64,000 nt of DNA from Sphingomonas sp. AR_OL41 (GCF_029911635.1 NZ_JARYTI010000021.1:20770-84769), one strand, 5' to 3'. Shown: positions 1 through 9,510, counted from the stretch's first letter. A program made the numbers and translations. The notes: generated from the letters alone by a model not told the origin.

Positions 1-991
1 CTGGCGCATCGGGCCATTGCTCGACCGCCTCGCGCACCAGCGCCGGGGTAAGGCGATCGGCATAGAGGAAGTTGAAGCCATAGGCCGAATTGAGCCGTCG
101 CCCGTCGGCGGTGAAGGCGTGCATCTCGCGCTCGGGCGACGGGCCGCCAACCTCCGCGACCGTGAAGCGCGCACCATAAGCGTCGGTCAGAGTGCGCAGC
201 CGTTCGAGGAAACCGGGAATGTCGGGATGGCTCTGATTGTGGATATGCTGCTGGAAGTCGAACGGCCGGGTGCGCACGCCGTTGGTCTCGGGCGCGGGCG
301 GATTGTCGCGCAGTTCCGGGTCGTGCATCGCGAAGTTGATCGCGTCGACGCGGAAGCCGTCGACGCCGCGGTCGAGCCAGAAACGCGCCACGTCGAGCAA
401 TGCCTGCTGCACCTCGGGCAGATGCACGTGCAGCTGCGGCTGGGCGCTGAGGAAATTGTGCATATAATATTGCCGGCGCCGCGCATCCCAGGTCCAGGCC
501 GGGCCACCGAACACCGACTGCCAGTTGTTGGGCGGGCTGCCATCGGGCTTGGCGTCGGCCCAGACATACCAGTCGGCCCGGGCGTTGCCGCGATCGGCGC
601 GGCTCTCGCGAAACCAGTCATGCTGGTCCGAGGTATGCGAATAGACCTGGTCGATGATCACCCGCAGCCCGAGCGCATGGGCGCGAGCGACCAGCGCATC
701 GAAATCGGCCAGCGTGCCGAAGATCGGGTCGACGCCGCAATAATCCGCCACGTCATAACCGAAATCGGCCATCGGCGAGGTGAAGAAGGGCGACAGCCAG
801 ATGCCGTCGACGCCAAGCGAGGCGACATGGTCGAGATGCGCGGTGATGCCGGCCAGATCGCCGATGCCGTCGCCATTCGAGTCGGCGAAGCTGCGCGGAT
901 AGATCTGGTAGATCGCCGCACCGCGCCACCAGGGGCGTTCGCATGATGCGCTCGCCGCGATGGCGGTCGGGCGCAGGGCCGGGTCGTTCAT
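1..991 (-). CDS. GH13 alpha-glucosidase (partial, 3' end outside window)
   Basis: This is a cytoplasmic-type glycoside hydrolase family 13 enzyme that should release glucose from imported maltose or maltodextrins. The frame stays open from the ATG at 991 to the window edge, giving about 330 residues, so the C-terminus is missing. The start resembles oligo-1,6-/alpha-glucosidases (WWRGAAIYQIYPRSF, then DSNGDGIGDL). Conserved GH13 blocks follow: IIDQVYSHTSD (region I), VDGFRVDAINF with the catalytic Asp (region II) and FTVAEVGG with the likely acid/base Glu (region III). There is no signal peptide. Its ATG overlaps the stop of the upstream amylase gene in an ATGA, so the two are translationally coupled. 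The family is clear; the exact linkage specificity is inferred. Confidence 0.9.
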   Translation of the reverse strand, partial: MNDPALRPTAIAASASCERPWWRGAAIYQIYPRSFADSNGDGIGDLAGITAHLDHVASLGVDGIWLSPFFTSPMADFGYDVADYCGVDPIFGTLADFDALVARAHALGLRVIIDQVYSHTSDQHDWFRESRADRGNARADWYVWADAKPDGSPPNNWQSVFGGPAWTWDARRRQYYMHNFLSAQPQLHVHLPEVQQALLDVARFWLDRGVDGFRVDAINFAMHDPELRDNPPAPETNGVRTRPFDFQQHIHNQSHPDIPGFLERLRTLTDAYGARFTVAEVGGPSPEREMHAFTADGRRLNSAYGFNFLYADRLTPALVREAVEQWPDAP

Positions 992-2820
992 TTGTGCGCC
1001 TCGCAGATCGCATAACCAAAGGCCGGCAGCGAGATCGTGACGCTGCCCGGCGCGCTCGCCATCGCCGCGCAGCTGCCGGCAAGGGCCGTGAAGGCCGTCG
1101 AGGCGACCTCGACCTGCACCTGCCGGGTCACCGTCTCGCCCGATGTGTTGAAGACAAGCAGCGTTTCCGCGTCGGTGGTCGGGTCGAAGCGCGACACAGC
1201 CACGAGTCCTGGCGTGTCGCCACGCGCACGCAGCACGAGCCGCCCACGCGTTAGCGCCGGGTGCGACAGACGCAGCCGGGCGAGCGAGGCGATCTGCTTG
1301 AACAGCGGATGGTCCTCGCCGAAATGCGCGGTCGCGGTGGTGGTGTCGCTGCCGATCAGCTTGTTGTCGTTGTAGACCGCGACGCGACTGGCGAACATGT
1401 CCTCGCGCGCATCCTGATCGCCGCCGTCGCCGGCGAAACCCTGCTCGTCACCGGCATAGATGGTCGGCACGCCGCGCCACGTCAGCAGCATCGCATTGGC
1501 GAGCATCTCGCGCTTGAGCTGCTCCTCGTCCGAGGCACCCGGCAGCGCCTTGCGGATATAGAAACCGAGCCGGCCGGCATCATGGTTGGAAACGAAGGTC
1601 GGCAAGATGCTCGCGGTGTCGAAGCCATGCGCATAGAGCGCGTCGCCGAGCATGAGCTTGTCCCATGCGCCGGGCTCCTGCTTGCCCGTTACCGCCCCGA
1701 GCACCGCCTGGCGGAAGGCGAAATCGAGCACCGCGGGCAGCTTGTCGATAACGGTGTGGCGCGCGAGCATGCCGACATCGAGCGTCTCATAGGCAACCTC
1801 GCCGAAGATGTGGAAGTTCGGGATGCCCTTCGCCCTAGCCCGGGCGAGCATCGCGGGGACGAACTGCGCCCAGAATTCCGGATTGACGTGGCGCGCGGTG
1901 TCGATGCGAAAACCGTCCACGCCATAGCGGTCGATCCAGTCGCCGAAAATGTCGATCATGCCCTGCGCGACGCGCGGATTCTCGGTATCGAGATCGTCGA
2001 GGCCGGAGAAATCGCCCAGCGTCGCGCTCTCGTTATAATAGGTCGTGTTGCCGCGATTATGGTACCAGCGCACGTCGTTGAGCCACGCCGGCACCTTCAC
2101 CGTCGCCTCCGCCGCCGGGACATAAGGCGTATAGGCAAAGGTCGGGTCGGTCAGCTTCGCGAAATTGTCCGCCGTCTGCACGCCCTCACCGAGAAACCCC
2201 GGATTGATCGCCGCGCCGGCCGGGCCGCCGCGCCGTTGGAAGGGATAGTCGGCGATCGAGCGATAGGAACATTCGCTACCAACGCCGCATTCGCGATACT
2301 GGATCACGTCGGCGGTGTGGTTGGCGATGATGTCCATATAGACCTTCATGCCGCGCGCATGCGCCGCATCGACCAGCGCCTTGAAATCGGCGTTGCTGCC
2401 GAGATGCGGATCGACCTGGGTGAAGTCGGTGATCCAATAGCCGTGATAGCCGGCCGACTCCTGACCCGGCGGTCCCTGCACCGGCTTGTTCCTGAAGATC
2501 GGCCCGACCCAGATCGCGGTCGCGCCGAGATCCTGGATATAGCCGAGCCGCCGGATCAGCCCCTTGAGGTCGCCGCCATGATAGAATCCCTTGGCGGTCG
2601 GGTCGTAGCCGGTCTTGAGCCGGTCGCCGCTGAGCCCGCCGCGATCGTTCGCCGGATCGCCATTCTCGAAACGGTCGGGGAGGAGGAAATAGATCACCTC
2701 GTCCTGCGGCAGGCGGTCGCGGAAGCTCGCTTGAGCCGGCATCGTCTGCGCGACGATCGGGGTCGGCAGCGCGACCGCCGCCAGCGCAGCGAGAACGCCA
2801 AGGCGCAACCTTCTGCTCAT
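988..2820 (-). CDS. Periplasmic GH13 alpha-amylase / maltodextrin hydrolase
   Basis: This 610-residue GH13 enzyme probably cuts maltodextrins in the periplasm. I chose the ATG at 2820 because GGGAGTGGGTGGG lies just before it and the protein then begins with a clean signal peptide (MSRRLRLGVLAALAAVAL, ending near Val-Ala-Gln); a longer frame to 2913 lacks such support. Visible GH13 blocks are VYMDIIANHTADV (region I), VDGFRIDTARHVN with the nucleophile Asp (region II), FHIFGEVAYET with the acid/base Glu (region III) and FVSNHDAGR with the transition-state Asp (region IV). The C-terminal 90 residues look like the usual all-beta domain C. It is the first gene of an operon with the glucosidase. 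Neopullulanase or cyclomaltodextrinase activity is possible. Confidence 0.9.
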   Translation of the reverse strand: MSRRLRLGVLAALAAVALPTPIVAQTMPAQASFRDRLPQDEVIYFLLPDRFENGDPANDRGGLSGDRLKTGYDPTAKGFYHGGDLKGLIRRLGYIQDLGATAIWVGPIFRNKPVQGPPGQESAGYHGYWITDFTQVDPHLGSNADFKALVDAAHARGMKVYMDIIANHTADVIQYRECGVGSECSYRSIADYPFQRRGGPAGAAINPGFLGEGVQTADNFAKLTDPTFAYTPYVPAAEATVKVPAWLNDVRWYHNRGNTTYYNESATLGDFSGLDDLDTENPRVAQGMIDIFGDWIDRYGVDGFRIDTARHVNPEFWAQFVPAMLARARAKGIPNFHIFGEVAYETLDVGMLARHTVIDKLPAVLDFAFRQAVLGAVTGKQEPGAWDKLMLGDALYAHGFDTASILPTFVSNHDAGRLGFYIRKALPGASDEEQLKREMLANAMLLTWRGVPTIYAGDEQGFAGDGGDQDAREDMFASRVAVYNDNKLIGSDTTTATAHFGEDHPLFKQIASLARLRLSHPALTRGRLVLRARGDTPGLVAVSRFDPTTDAETLLVFNTSGETVTRQVQVEVASTAFTALAGSCAAMASAPGSVTISLPAFGYAICEAHK

Positions 2821-2911
2821 CCCACCCACTCCCGGCGCGCGTGACATGGCGCAGACATCCCGTGCTTTTTCGTCTCTTGCGGGCGGGGCGGTACGAAGCC
2901 AAGCCCCCGGC

Positions 2912-2919
2912 ATACGTAT
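2912..2919. promoter_or_regulatory. Candidate LacI-family operator ATACGTAT (amylase promoter)
   Basis: The perfect palindrome ATACGTAT sits in the 112-bp space before the amylase start, about 92 bp upstream of its ATG. The identical octamer with the same immediate flanks (C on the left, TTC on the right) occurs again before the TonB receptor. A shared site at both transcription units of one sugar locus fits control by the LacI protein encoded at 8419; binding itself is inferred. Confidence 0.5.
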
Positions 2920-2932
2920 TCAGCCACAGCCG

Positions 2933-4438
2933 TCATCGCGGCGCCGCGCAATGTCGGGCGATGAACTCGGCATGGCTGGGCATGCGCCCCGCCTCGCGGG
3001 CGTAGAGCAGTTCGATCGTCTCCATATATTCGCCGAGCTCGGCCGGCGCGATCTGGTCGGCGAGCGGGTGATAGCCGTGCGGGATGATACCCTGTCCTAC
3101 CAGCACCTGCAGCCAGCCGACTTCGGTAAACAGTTCCTCATGCTCGCGCACGATATTGCCGTTGGCCGCGAACAGCGCGATCTTGCGCTCCAGCGTTTCC
3201 GGCAGCGTCATCGCGCGCCGCGCGCGCCAGAACGGCTCGTCGCGTTGGTTGGCGGCATAATGCAGGATCAGGAAATCGCGGATCCGCTCGATCTCGAAAT
3301 CGGTCTGGCGGTTATATTCGTCGCGATCGGCGGCGGCGACATGGCGTCCCGGGAGCAGCTTGAGCAGCCGCGAGATCGCCGACTGGATCATGTGGATGCT
3401 GGTCGATTCGAGCGGTTCGAGAAAGCCGCTCGACAGGCCGATCGCGATGACGTTGCGCTTCCAGGCACGCTTGCGCCGGCCGGCGGTGAAGCGCAGCGGG
3501 CGCGGATCGGCGAGCGGTGCGCCCTCGAGATTGGCGAGCAGCAGCGCGGTCGCCTCGTCGTCGCTCAGATACTCGCTGCAATAGACATGGCCGTTGCCGA
3601 CACGGTGCTGCAGCGGGATGCGCCATTGCCACCCGGCGGCGAGCGCGCGCGCGCGGGTGTAAGGAGTGAGCGCGCCGTCGCTCGCGCTGGGCACGGCGAG
3701 CGCGCGGTCGCATGGCAGCCAGTGCGACCAGTCCTCGAACCCGCTCGCCAGCGTCTGTTCGATCAGCAGCCCGCGAAAGCCGGTGCAGTCGATGAAGATG
3801 TCGCCGGCGACCTGTTCGCCGGATTGGAGCAGCAGCGCGGCGACGTCGCCGCTTTCGCCGTCGCGGATCACCTCGACGACCTTGCCCTCGGTGCGCTGCA
3901 CGCCGCGCAATTCGGCGAAGCGGCGCAGCCACGCCGCATACAGCCCGGCATCGAACTGGAAGGCATAGGGCATGTCGGGGATTGCTGCGCCGCCGAGCGG
4001 CTGGCCGCGATGCATCTTGTGGCCCCGCGCCGCGAGCTCGTTGAGGGCATAGGCGTCGAGGCCCTTGGCGAGGCCAAGCTGACGGGCACGGAGCCAATAA
4101 TGCTGGAAGGCGATCAGCCCGACGTCGCGGCCGACGGCGCCAAAGGCATGCATGTAGCGCTCGCCGGGCCGCGACCAGCCGTCGAATTCGATGCCAAGCT
4201 TGAAGGTCGCCTGCGTCGCGCGGACAAAGGCGTCCTCGTCGAGGCCGAGCGCTTCGTTGAACAGGCGGATTTGCGGGATGGTCGATTCACCGACCCCGAC
4301 CGTGCCGATCTCCTCGGATTCGATCAGGCGGATGCGGTAGCCGGTTTCGAGAAACCGGCCGAGCGCGGCGGCGGTCATCCAGCCGGCACTGCCGCCGCCG
4401 GCGATCACGATGGTGACCGGATCAGGCTGTTCGGTCAC
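2933..4438 (-). CDS. Tryptophan-halogenase-family flavoprotein
   Basis: This 501-residue protein belongs to the flavin-dependent tryptophan halogenase family. The FAD-binding GGGSAGW motif is at residues 14-20, the position of the catalytic lysine is filled by K80 (ATFKLGIEF), and the diagnostic WxWxIP motif is intact at 270-275 (WQWRIP). A conserved GFLEPLEST segment follows near 350. Translation starts at GTG (4438), with AGGGAG about seven bases before it. Homologues beside sugar TonB receptors are common in sphingomonads, Caulobacter and Xanthomonas, but their substrate is not established and free tryptophan is not assured. It lies between the receptor terminator and the amylase operon. 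The family is firm; the reaction is open. Confidence 0.88.
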   Translation of the reverse strand: MTEQPDPVTIVIAGGGSAGWMTAAALGRFLETGYRIRLIESEEIGTVGVGESTIPQIRLFNEALGLDEDAFVRATQATFKLGIEFDGWSRPGERYMHAFGAVGRDVGLIAFQHYWLRARQLGLAKGLDAYALNELAARGHKMHRGQPLGGAAIPDMPYAFQFDAGLYAAWLRRFAELRGVQRTEGKVVEVIRDGESGDVAALLLQSGEQVAGDIFIDCTGFRGLLIEQTLASGFEDWSHWLPCDRALAVPSASDGALTPYTRARALAAGWQWRIPLQHRVGNGHVYCSEYLSDDEATALLLANLEGAPLADPRPLRFTAGRRKRAWKRNVIAIGLSSGFLEPLESTSIHMIQSAISRLLKLLPGRHVAAADRDEYNRQTDFEIERIRDFLILHYAANQRDEPFWRARRAMTLPETLERKIALFAANGNIVREHEELFTEVGWLQVLVGQGIIPHGYHPLADQIAPAELGEYMETIELLYAREAGRMPSHAEFIARHCAAPR

Positions 4439-4495
4439 GAAACGCTCCCTGTAGCATGCCGGATGCTATCGCTTCCGCTGTGTCGGGAAAAGAAC

Positions 4496-4530
4496 GGGGC
4501 CGCCGGGCTCTTTCGTGCACCGGCGGCCCC
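4496..4530 (-). terminator. Rho-independent terminator after the TonB receptor gene
   Basis: A perfect 11-bp stem (GGGGCCGCCGG with CCGGCGGCCCC) encloses a 13-base loop. On the minus strand it is followed by GTTCTTTTCCC, a short T-rich tail. It lies 22 bp past the receptor stop codon and before the halogenase gene, so it should end or attenuate receptor transcripts before the halogenase. Confidence 0.75.
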
Positions 4531-4551
4531 AAGTCCAACGGGGAGGGGCCG

Positions 4552-7389
4552 TCAGAATTTGTAGGTCAGGCCGAGATAATAATCGCGGCCATAGCGCTGA
4601 TAATCGATGACCTGGCGGCGATCGTTATTCTGATAGGTGATGAACGGGCGATCGGTGAGGTTCTTGGCCTGGGCCAGGATCGCCAGCCCCTTGAGCGGAC
4701 CGGCCTGGAACTCATAGCCGATCTGCGCATCGAGAATGCCTTCCGACACGACCTGGCGATAGGTCGGGGCGGCCGACAGGCCGGCGACTTCGCCGAGGAA
4801 GGACGAGCGGTAACGGTAGCTGGCCCGCACCTGGATGCCGTGCTTCTCGTAATAGAGTTCACCGCTGGCGACATATTTCGACAGGCCCGGCAGCGTGATC
4901 GCCTGCGCCGGATTGCTCTTCAGCTTGATCGAGCTCTCGCTGTAGCTGCCGCTACCGAAGAAGCCGAAACCGTCGAGCGCCGAGGAGATGGTCTTGAACG
5001 GCAGCGACAGCGTCGCTTCCATGCCGACCAGATAACCGCGGCCGGTATTGTCCGGCGAGGTCGAGATGCCCGTGGTCCAGCCATTGGCGACGACGATCGC
5101 GCGCTGCGCCGGGCTGAGCTGACCGAGCGCCGCCGTGAAGTCGAACGGCAGGCCGTTGCTGGGATCGACGAATTTGGTCAGATGCTTGAAATAGCCGGCG
5201 AGCGCGATGTAGCCGCCACCCGTGAAATATTTCTCGAACGACGCGTCGATATTGGTCGACTGATAGGGTCGCAGATTGATGTTACCACCGCTCGAACTGA
5301 ACGGGCTGTTGAGGTTGGCGGGGTTGCCGATATTGCCCGGCGACACGCTGAATTCCTGGTTGATCCGTTCCTGGTCGAGGCGCGGGCGAACAATGGTCTG
5401 CGATGCGCCGAGCTTGACGTAACCGGCCGGGATCAGCTCGACCGACATCGACGCGCTGGGCAGGAAGTTGGTGTAGGTTGACGAACCGCGCGCCGGCAGG
5501 ACCGTGACGGTGAAGGTCGCGGGGTCGAAGTTGGAAATCGTACCGGTCGATGCCTGGCGCGTGCGAATGACCTGCAGGCCGAGCGAGCCCTTGAGCTTCT
5601 TGCCACCCAGCTCGCCGTCGATGATCAGCTTGGCATAGCCGGTATAGACGTCTTCGGTGACGTTGTTGTCGCGAACCAGCGAGCCGGGGCGATTGTCGTA
5701 CACCGCGTTGTACGCGTTGTTGTAGAGGTACATCGGATCGAGCGCGAGCACCGCCGGCACGCCGAGATAGCCGAGCGGGATGTTGCGACCGAGGATCGCG
5801 GCAGCCGGAATCGCCGCCGAGGTCGGTGTGCCGCTCGCCACGGTGCAGTTGGTGCCGGCGCCCTTGGGGCACAGGAAATAGGAGGTATAGGCGCTGTCCT
5901 TGGAGCGGCGGCTGTAATTGGCGCCGATTTCCCAACCCTTGAGCACGCCCGCATCGAGCTCGCCGTTGAGCGTCGCGCGTAGCGACTTGAGATCGTCCTT
6001 GAAGCTCGGGCGGTTGAGGAAGCCGGCCTGCACCACCGGGGTGGTGCCGTTATAGCCCCAGCCCTGCGGATCGGTCAGCTTGAAGATCGAGGTGTCGGTG
6101 TAATTGAGCGTCGGCACGATCTTGTAGATGCCGTTGGGCTGCTGCGTCACCGTCACGGTGTCGCCCGGGCCGCTGCCGCCATAACCGACGCCGGTATAGG
6201 TCTCGAGCAGGAAGTCGGTGCGCGTCGCGCGCGACCAGCTGGCATCGACGTTGAGCTTGAGCTTGTCGCCGAGACGGATGTCATTGTTCCAGCCGAACGA
6301 GAAATTCTCGGCCTTGCGATCGTTGAGATCGTTGCGCTGGATCGCGTGGACGTTGCTGAACGTCGTCGTGGTGGCGAAGCCGTTCGAGACGCTGATGCCG
6401 GTCTGCGCCGGGCCGGAGAAGCCGAGCGGGAACTCGATGCCGCGCAGATGCTGCGTTTCACGGAAATGCGAATAGAGCGCGTCGAAGGTCGAGTGGAAAT
6501 TGTCGCTCGGCTGCCATTCGATCGTTGCCACCGCGCCATAACGCTTGAGCAGGTTCGACTGGACATAGGGCTTGGCGCCGCCGAGCACGAACGGGCTCGC
6601 CGCGGTGCCGCCTCCGGCATAACCCCAGGCGTTGTAGCGCTCGTCCTGCGACGGATTTTGCGACGCCGACACGCCGATCGCGATGCCCAGCGTATCATTG
6701 GCGAACTTGTCGACATAGGTCGCCGAGGCGCGATAGCCGTAACGCGACGAATCCGGGTTCAACGCCTTGATGCCGTTCATCTCGGCGCGCGCCGCAACGG
6801 ACAGCACGCGGTGCGCCTGATCGAGCGGGCGCAGCATGCGCAGGTCGACCGTGCCCGAGATGCCCGAGGCGATCAGCGAGGCGTCGGCGGTCTTGTAGAC
6901 GTTGACGTTTTTGAAGAATTCCGACGGATATTGATCATATTCGACGCCGCGATTGTCACCGACGGTGACCTGTTCGCGGCCGTTGAGCAGCGTGGTGCCG
7001 AAATCGGGGCCGAGGCCGCGGATCGACAGGCGCTGGTCGCGACCTTCGAGGCGCTGCGCGGTCACACCGGGCAGGCGCGCAAGCGAGTCGGCGATCGAGA
7101 CGTCGGGCAGCTTGCCGATATCCTCGGCCGAGACCGAGTCGACGATCAGCGTCGATTCACGCTTGATCCGTGCCGACGAGGCGAGCGACGCGCGGATGCC
7201 GCTGACAACGATATCCTGCTGTTCGGGCACATCGGCGGTCGGCGCGGCGGGCGGCGGCGACGCGGCGTCCTGGGCCAAAGCGGCGTCGGCACCGATCAGC
7301 GATACCATGCCGCCGAGCGCGATCACGCTGGCGCGCAGTGCCAGCCGGGTGCGCGTCGAAAACCGACGATTACTCTGAGAAACGTTCAT
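4552..7389 (-). CDS. TonB-dependent outer-membrane receptor, probable maltodextrin transporter
   Basis: This 945-residue TonB-dependent receptor has a signal peptide of about 39 residues ending ADAALAQ. The plug domain follows: a TonB-box-like DIVVSGIRASL, then SVSAEDIGKLPDVSIADSLARLPGV and the LSIRGLGPDFGTTLLNGREQ segment typical of the large sugar-type receptors. The remainder is a 22-strand-type beta-barrel ending in aromatic YYLGLTYKF, the usual barrel-insertion C-terminus. The ATG at 7389 is preceded by GGGGAGGT. Its position between a GH13 operon, a LacI regulator and an MFS permease argues for maltose/maltodextrin import, like the Caulobacter MalA type. Substrate is inferred from context. 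Confidence 0.9.
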   Translation of the reverse strand: MNVSQSNRRFSTRTRLALRASVIALGGMVSLIGADAALAQDAASPPPAAPTADVPEQQDIVVSGIRASLASSARIKRESTLIVDSVSAEDIGKLPDVSIADSLARLPGVTAQRLEGRDQRLSIRGLGPDFGTTLLNGREQVTVGDNRGVEYDQYPSEFFKNVNVYKTADASLIASGISGTVDLRMLRPLDQAHRVLSVAARAEMNGIKALNPDSSRYGYRASATYVDKFANDTLGIAIGVSASQNPSQDERYNAWGYAGGGTAASPFVLGGAKPYVQSNLLKRYGAVATIEWQPSDNFHSTFDALYSHFRETQHLRGIEFPLGFSGPAQTGISVSNGFATTTTFSNVHAIQRNDLNDRKAENFSFGWNNDIRLGDKLKLNVDASWSRATRTDFLLETYTGVGYGGSGPGDTVTVTQQPNGIYKIVPTLNYTDTSIFKLTDPQGWGYNGTTPVVQAGFLNRPSFKDDLKSLRATLNGELDAGVLKGWEIGANYSRRSKDSAYTSYFLCPKGAGTNCTVASGTPTSAAIPAAAILGRNIPLGYLGVPAVLALDPMYLYNNAYNAVYDNRPGSLVRDNNVTEDVYTGYAKLIIDGELGGKKLKGSLGLQVIRTRQASTGTISNFDPATFTVTVLPARGSSTYTNFLPSASMSVELIPAGYVKLGASQTIVRPRLDQERINQEFSVSPGNIGNPANLNSPFSSSGGNINLRPYQSTNIDASFEKYFTGGGYIALAGYFKHLTKFVDPSNGLPFDFTAALGQLSPAQRAIVVANGWTTGISTSPDNTGRGYLVGMEATLSLPFKTISSALDGFGFFGSGSYSESSIKLKSNPAQAITLPGLSKYVASGELYYEKHGIQVRASYRYRSSFLGEVAGLSAAPTYRQVVSEGILDAQIGYEFQAGPLKGLAILAQAKNLTDRPFITYQNNDRRQVIDYQRYGRDYYLGLTYKF

Positions 7390-7490
7390 TCAGGACCTCC
7401 CCTTGCGCCCTTGCGCAGCCGCCGCTCGCTTGTCGCGATCGATCTGTCGCTCGATTAGGCGCCGGGGCGGCAAGGTGGGAAGCAACGCAC

Positions 7491-7498
7491 ATACGTAT
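7491..7498. promoter_or_regulatory. Candidate LacI-family operator ATACGTAT (receptor promoter)
   Basis: This is the second copy of ATACGTAT, about 100 bp upstream of the receptor ATG and 53 bp downstream of the DUF6445 stop codon. It shares its C left flank and TTC right flank with the copy at 2912. No third copy was seen before lacI or the permease gene. Confidence 0.5.
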
Positions 7499-7551
7499 TC
7501 ACATGGCGTTCAGGCGACGTGCCCGGCGGCGTGACAATTATGCGACAGTCG

Positions 7552-8226
7552 TCAGCAGGCGCCGAGAAAGGTGTTCACCGTCAGGCGTCCGACCGCCGGA
7601 TCACTGCTCAACGTCATGTCCTCGGGAATCTCGGCGCAGTGCAGCGTATTGCTGCGGTAAAGCACGGCACGATTGAAGTGACCATCGAAGCGCGCGACTT
7701 GTTCGAACAGCGCCGTGTCGCCGGCGATATAACCGGGATCGGGGAGCCCGGTGCGGCGCAGATCGGCGTCGAGCGCAGCGCGATACGCGCCGAGCCGCGC
7801 CGCATCGACGCTTTCGAACCCGGTCGAACGGTGACGGTAGAAGGCGGTGCCGCTGCGCGGATCGGCCGCGAGATAGTGGAGCAGCGCGAGTCTGCCCTGC
7901 TCGACGCCGTCGAAATGCGGCAGGCGCTGGATCGGCGCCAGCGCCGCCGATGGCGTGGTCACCAGCGAGTAGAAGGCGTCGATCACCGCGACGGCGGGAA
8001 TGTCGAAAACCTCGGCGACGACCGGCGCGAGCGCGGCGAGCAGATCGCGCAGCATGACCGGCGCGACGGTGGCGCGAATGCCGGGATAATGTTCGCCGAT
8101 CGGGCGGAACGACAGGAACGCCGCATCGTCGGTAAAGCGGCGCGGATCGGGCGCGAAATGGTCGATGACGACAACCGGCTGCCGCTCGACGCCGATATGC
8201 TCGACGCGCAACTGCCAGTTCGTCAT
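7552..8226 (-). CDS. DUF6445 family protein, possible Fe(II)/2-oxoglutarate oxygenase fold
   Basis: This 224-residue protein resembles DUF6445 proteins, which recur beside flavin halogenases and TonB receptors in sphingomonads and Caulobacter. I chose the ATG at 8226 (MTNWQLRVEH), since the frame above it reads as low-complexity shadow. The residues H104-F-D106, H196 and R214 (GRLTVNTF) fall in the order expected for the HxD...H...R iron and 2-oxoglutarate site of cupin-type dioxygenases; this is my reading, not an established assignment. It is transcribed toward the receptor, with a 162-bp gap that holds the operator-like palindrome. Function is unknown. Confidence 0.75.
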   Translation of the reverse strand: MTNWQLRVEHIGVERQPVVVIDHFAPDPRRFTDDAAFLSFRPIGEHYPGIRATVAPVMLRDLLAALAPVVAEVFDIPAVAVIDAFYSLVTTPSAALAPIQRLPHFDGVEQGRLALLHYLAADPRSGTAFYRHRSTGFESVDAARLGAYRAALDADLRRTGLPDPGYIAGDTALFEQVARFDGHFNRAVLYRSNTLHCAEIPEDMTLSSDPAVGRLTVNTFLGAC

Positions 8227-8418
8227 TGCCAGCCCGTCATCGTAGCGGCTTCCCTTCGTCCGATCGCTGCGGTCTAGCGCGGCGCACACATCGCGCAATG
8301 CCGCTGCCCAAAAAGGGGCGGCAATTACGCCACGCTTCCCCCGGCGTCGCAACAAGTCTAGGCATGCAGGATATGGGGCCGCCAAGGCCCGACCGTCTCA
8401 GGAGGGTGATCGCCCGGC

Positions 8419-9441
8419 ATGTCGGTGCAGGACAAACCGACCAGTTTCGACATCGCGGCGCTGGCGGGCGTGTCGCAGCCGACGGTCAGCCGTGCCTTGC
8501 GCGGCGACCGGACGGTGAGCGAGGCAACACGCAAGCGGATCGAGGCGATCGCGCGGCAGCTCAACTACACCGTCGACAAAAACGCCTCCTCGCTGCGGCG
8601 CGGGCAATCGAAAACGCTGGCGCTGCTGTTCTTCGAGGACCCGACGCCCGACGATTCGCTGATCAACCCCTTCTTCCTGTCGATGCTCGGCTCGATCACG
8701 CGCACCTGCGCGCTGCGCGGCTACGACCTGCTGACCTCGTTCCAGCAGCTCTCCAACGACTGGCATGTCGATTACGAGGACAGCCGCAAGGCCGATGGCA
8801 TCATCCTGCTCGGTTATGGCGATTACGAGAATTACCGCGCGCGGCTCGACCATCTGGCCAAGCAGGGGACGCATTTCGTGCGCTGGGGATCGGTTCGTGC
8901 CGGCCAGTCCGATTCGACGATCGGCTGCGACAATCTGCGCGGCGGCCAGGATGCCGGGGAACATCTGCTCGGCCTTGGCCGGCGCAGCATCGCCTTTCTC
9001 GGCGAGGCATCGAGCCATTATCCCGAATTCGAGGATCGTTATCGTGGCCTCGCCGCGGCGTTGAAGGCGGCGGGGCTCCGCCCCGATCCGGGGCTGCAGG
9101 TCGATGCGATCACCACCGAAGCGGCGGGGTACGATGCGGCAATCCGGCTGATCGGGCGCGGCATCGCGTTCGACGCGATCTTTGCGGCGAGCGACCTGAT
9201 CGCGATCGGCGCGATGCGTGCGCTGGAGGAGCACGGGTTGAACGTACCGCGCGACGTGGCGGTGGTCGGCTTCGACGACCTGCCGGCGGCGTCTCTCGCG
9301 CATCCGCCGCTGACCACGGTGGCGCAGGATTACCGCCGGGCCGGCGAGCTGCTGGTCGATACATTGCTCGCCCGGATCCGCGGCGAGGATACCGCAACGG
9401 CGTTGCTGCCGCCCCGGCTGGTGGTGCGCGGAACGACCTGA
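8419..9441 (+). CDS. LacI-family transcriptional regulator
   Basis: This 340-residue LacI/GalR-type regulator probably controls the surrounding maltose genes. The N-terminal helix-turn-helix is clear ([20 protein letters not shown], then a hinge near residue 60), followed by a periplasmic-binding-protein-like sugar-sensing domain ending in [20 protein letters not shown], a standard LacI signature. AGGAGGG ends 12 bases before the ATG. It diverges from the DUF6445 gene and is followed 69 bp later by the MFS permease in the same direction, so the two are probably co-transcribed. The palindrome ATACGTAT found at two other promoters of the locus is its most likely operator. Confidence 0.93.
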   Translation: MSVQDKPTSFDIAALAGVSQPTVSRALRGDRTVSEATRKRIEAIARQLNYTVDKNASSLRRGQSKTLALLFFEDPTPDDSLINPFFLSMLGSITRTCALRGYDLLTSFQQLSNDWHVDYEDSRKADGIILLGYGDYENYRARLDHLAKQGTHFVRWGSVRAGQSDSTIGCDNLRGGQDAGEHLLGLGRRSIAFLGEASSHYPEFEDRYRGLAAALKAAGLRPDPGLQVDAITTEAAGYDAAIRLIGRGIAFDAIFAASDLIAIGAMRALEEHGLNVPRDVAVVGFDDLPAASLAHPPLTTVAQDYRRAGELLVDTLLARIRGEDTATALLPPRLVVRGTT

Positions 9442-9510
9442 TCAGGCGGGTTGCGGGACCCGAAATGCGCTGCCACCCTCGCGCGTGAGAGAAAAACCCA
9501 GAGGGGATCG

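Noticed and set aside
1261..4564. Two long plus-strand frames opposite the amylase and halogenase genes
   Set aside because: The minus-strand genes carry all family motifs; the plus-strand products are low complexity.
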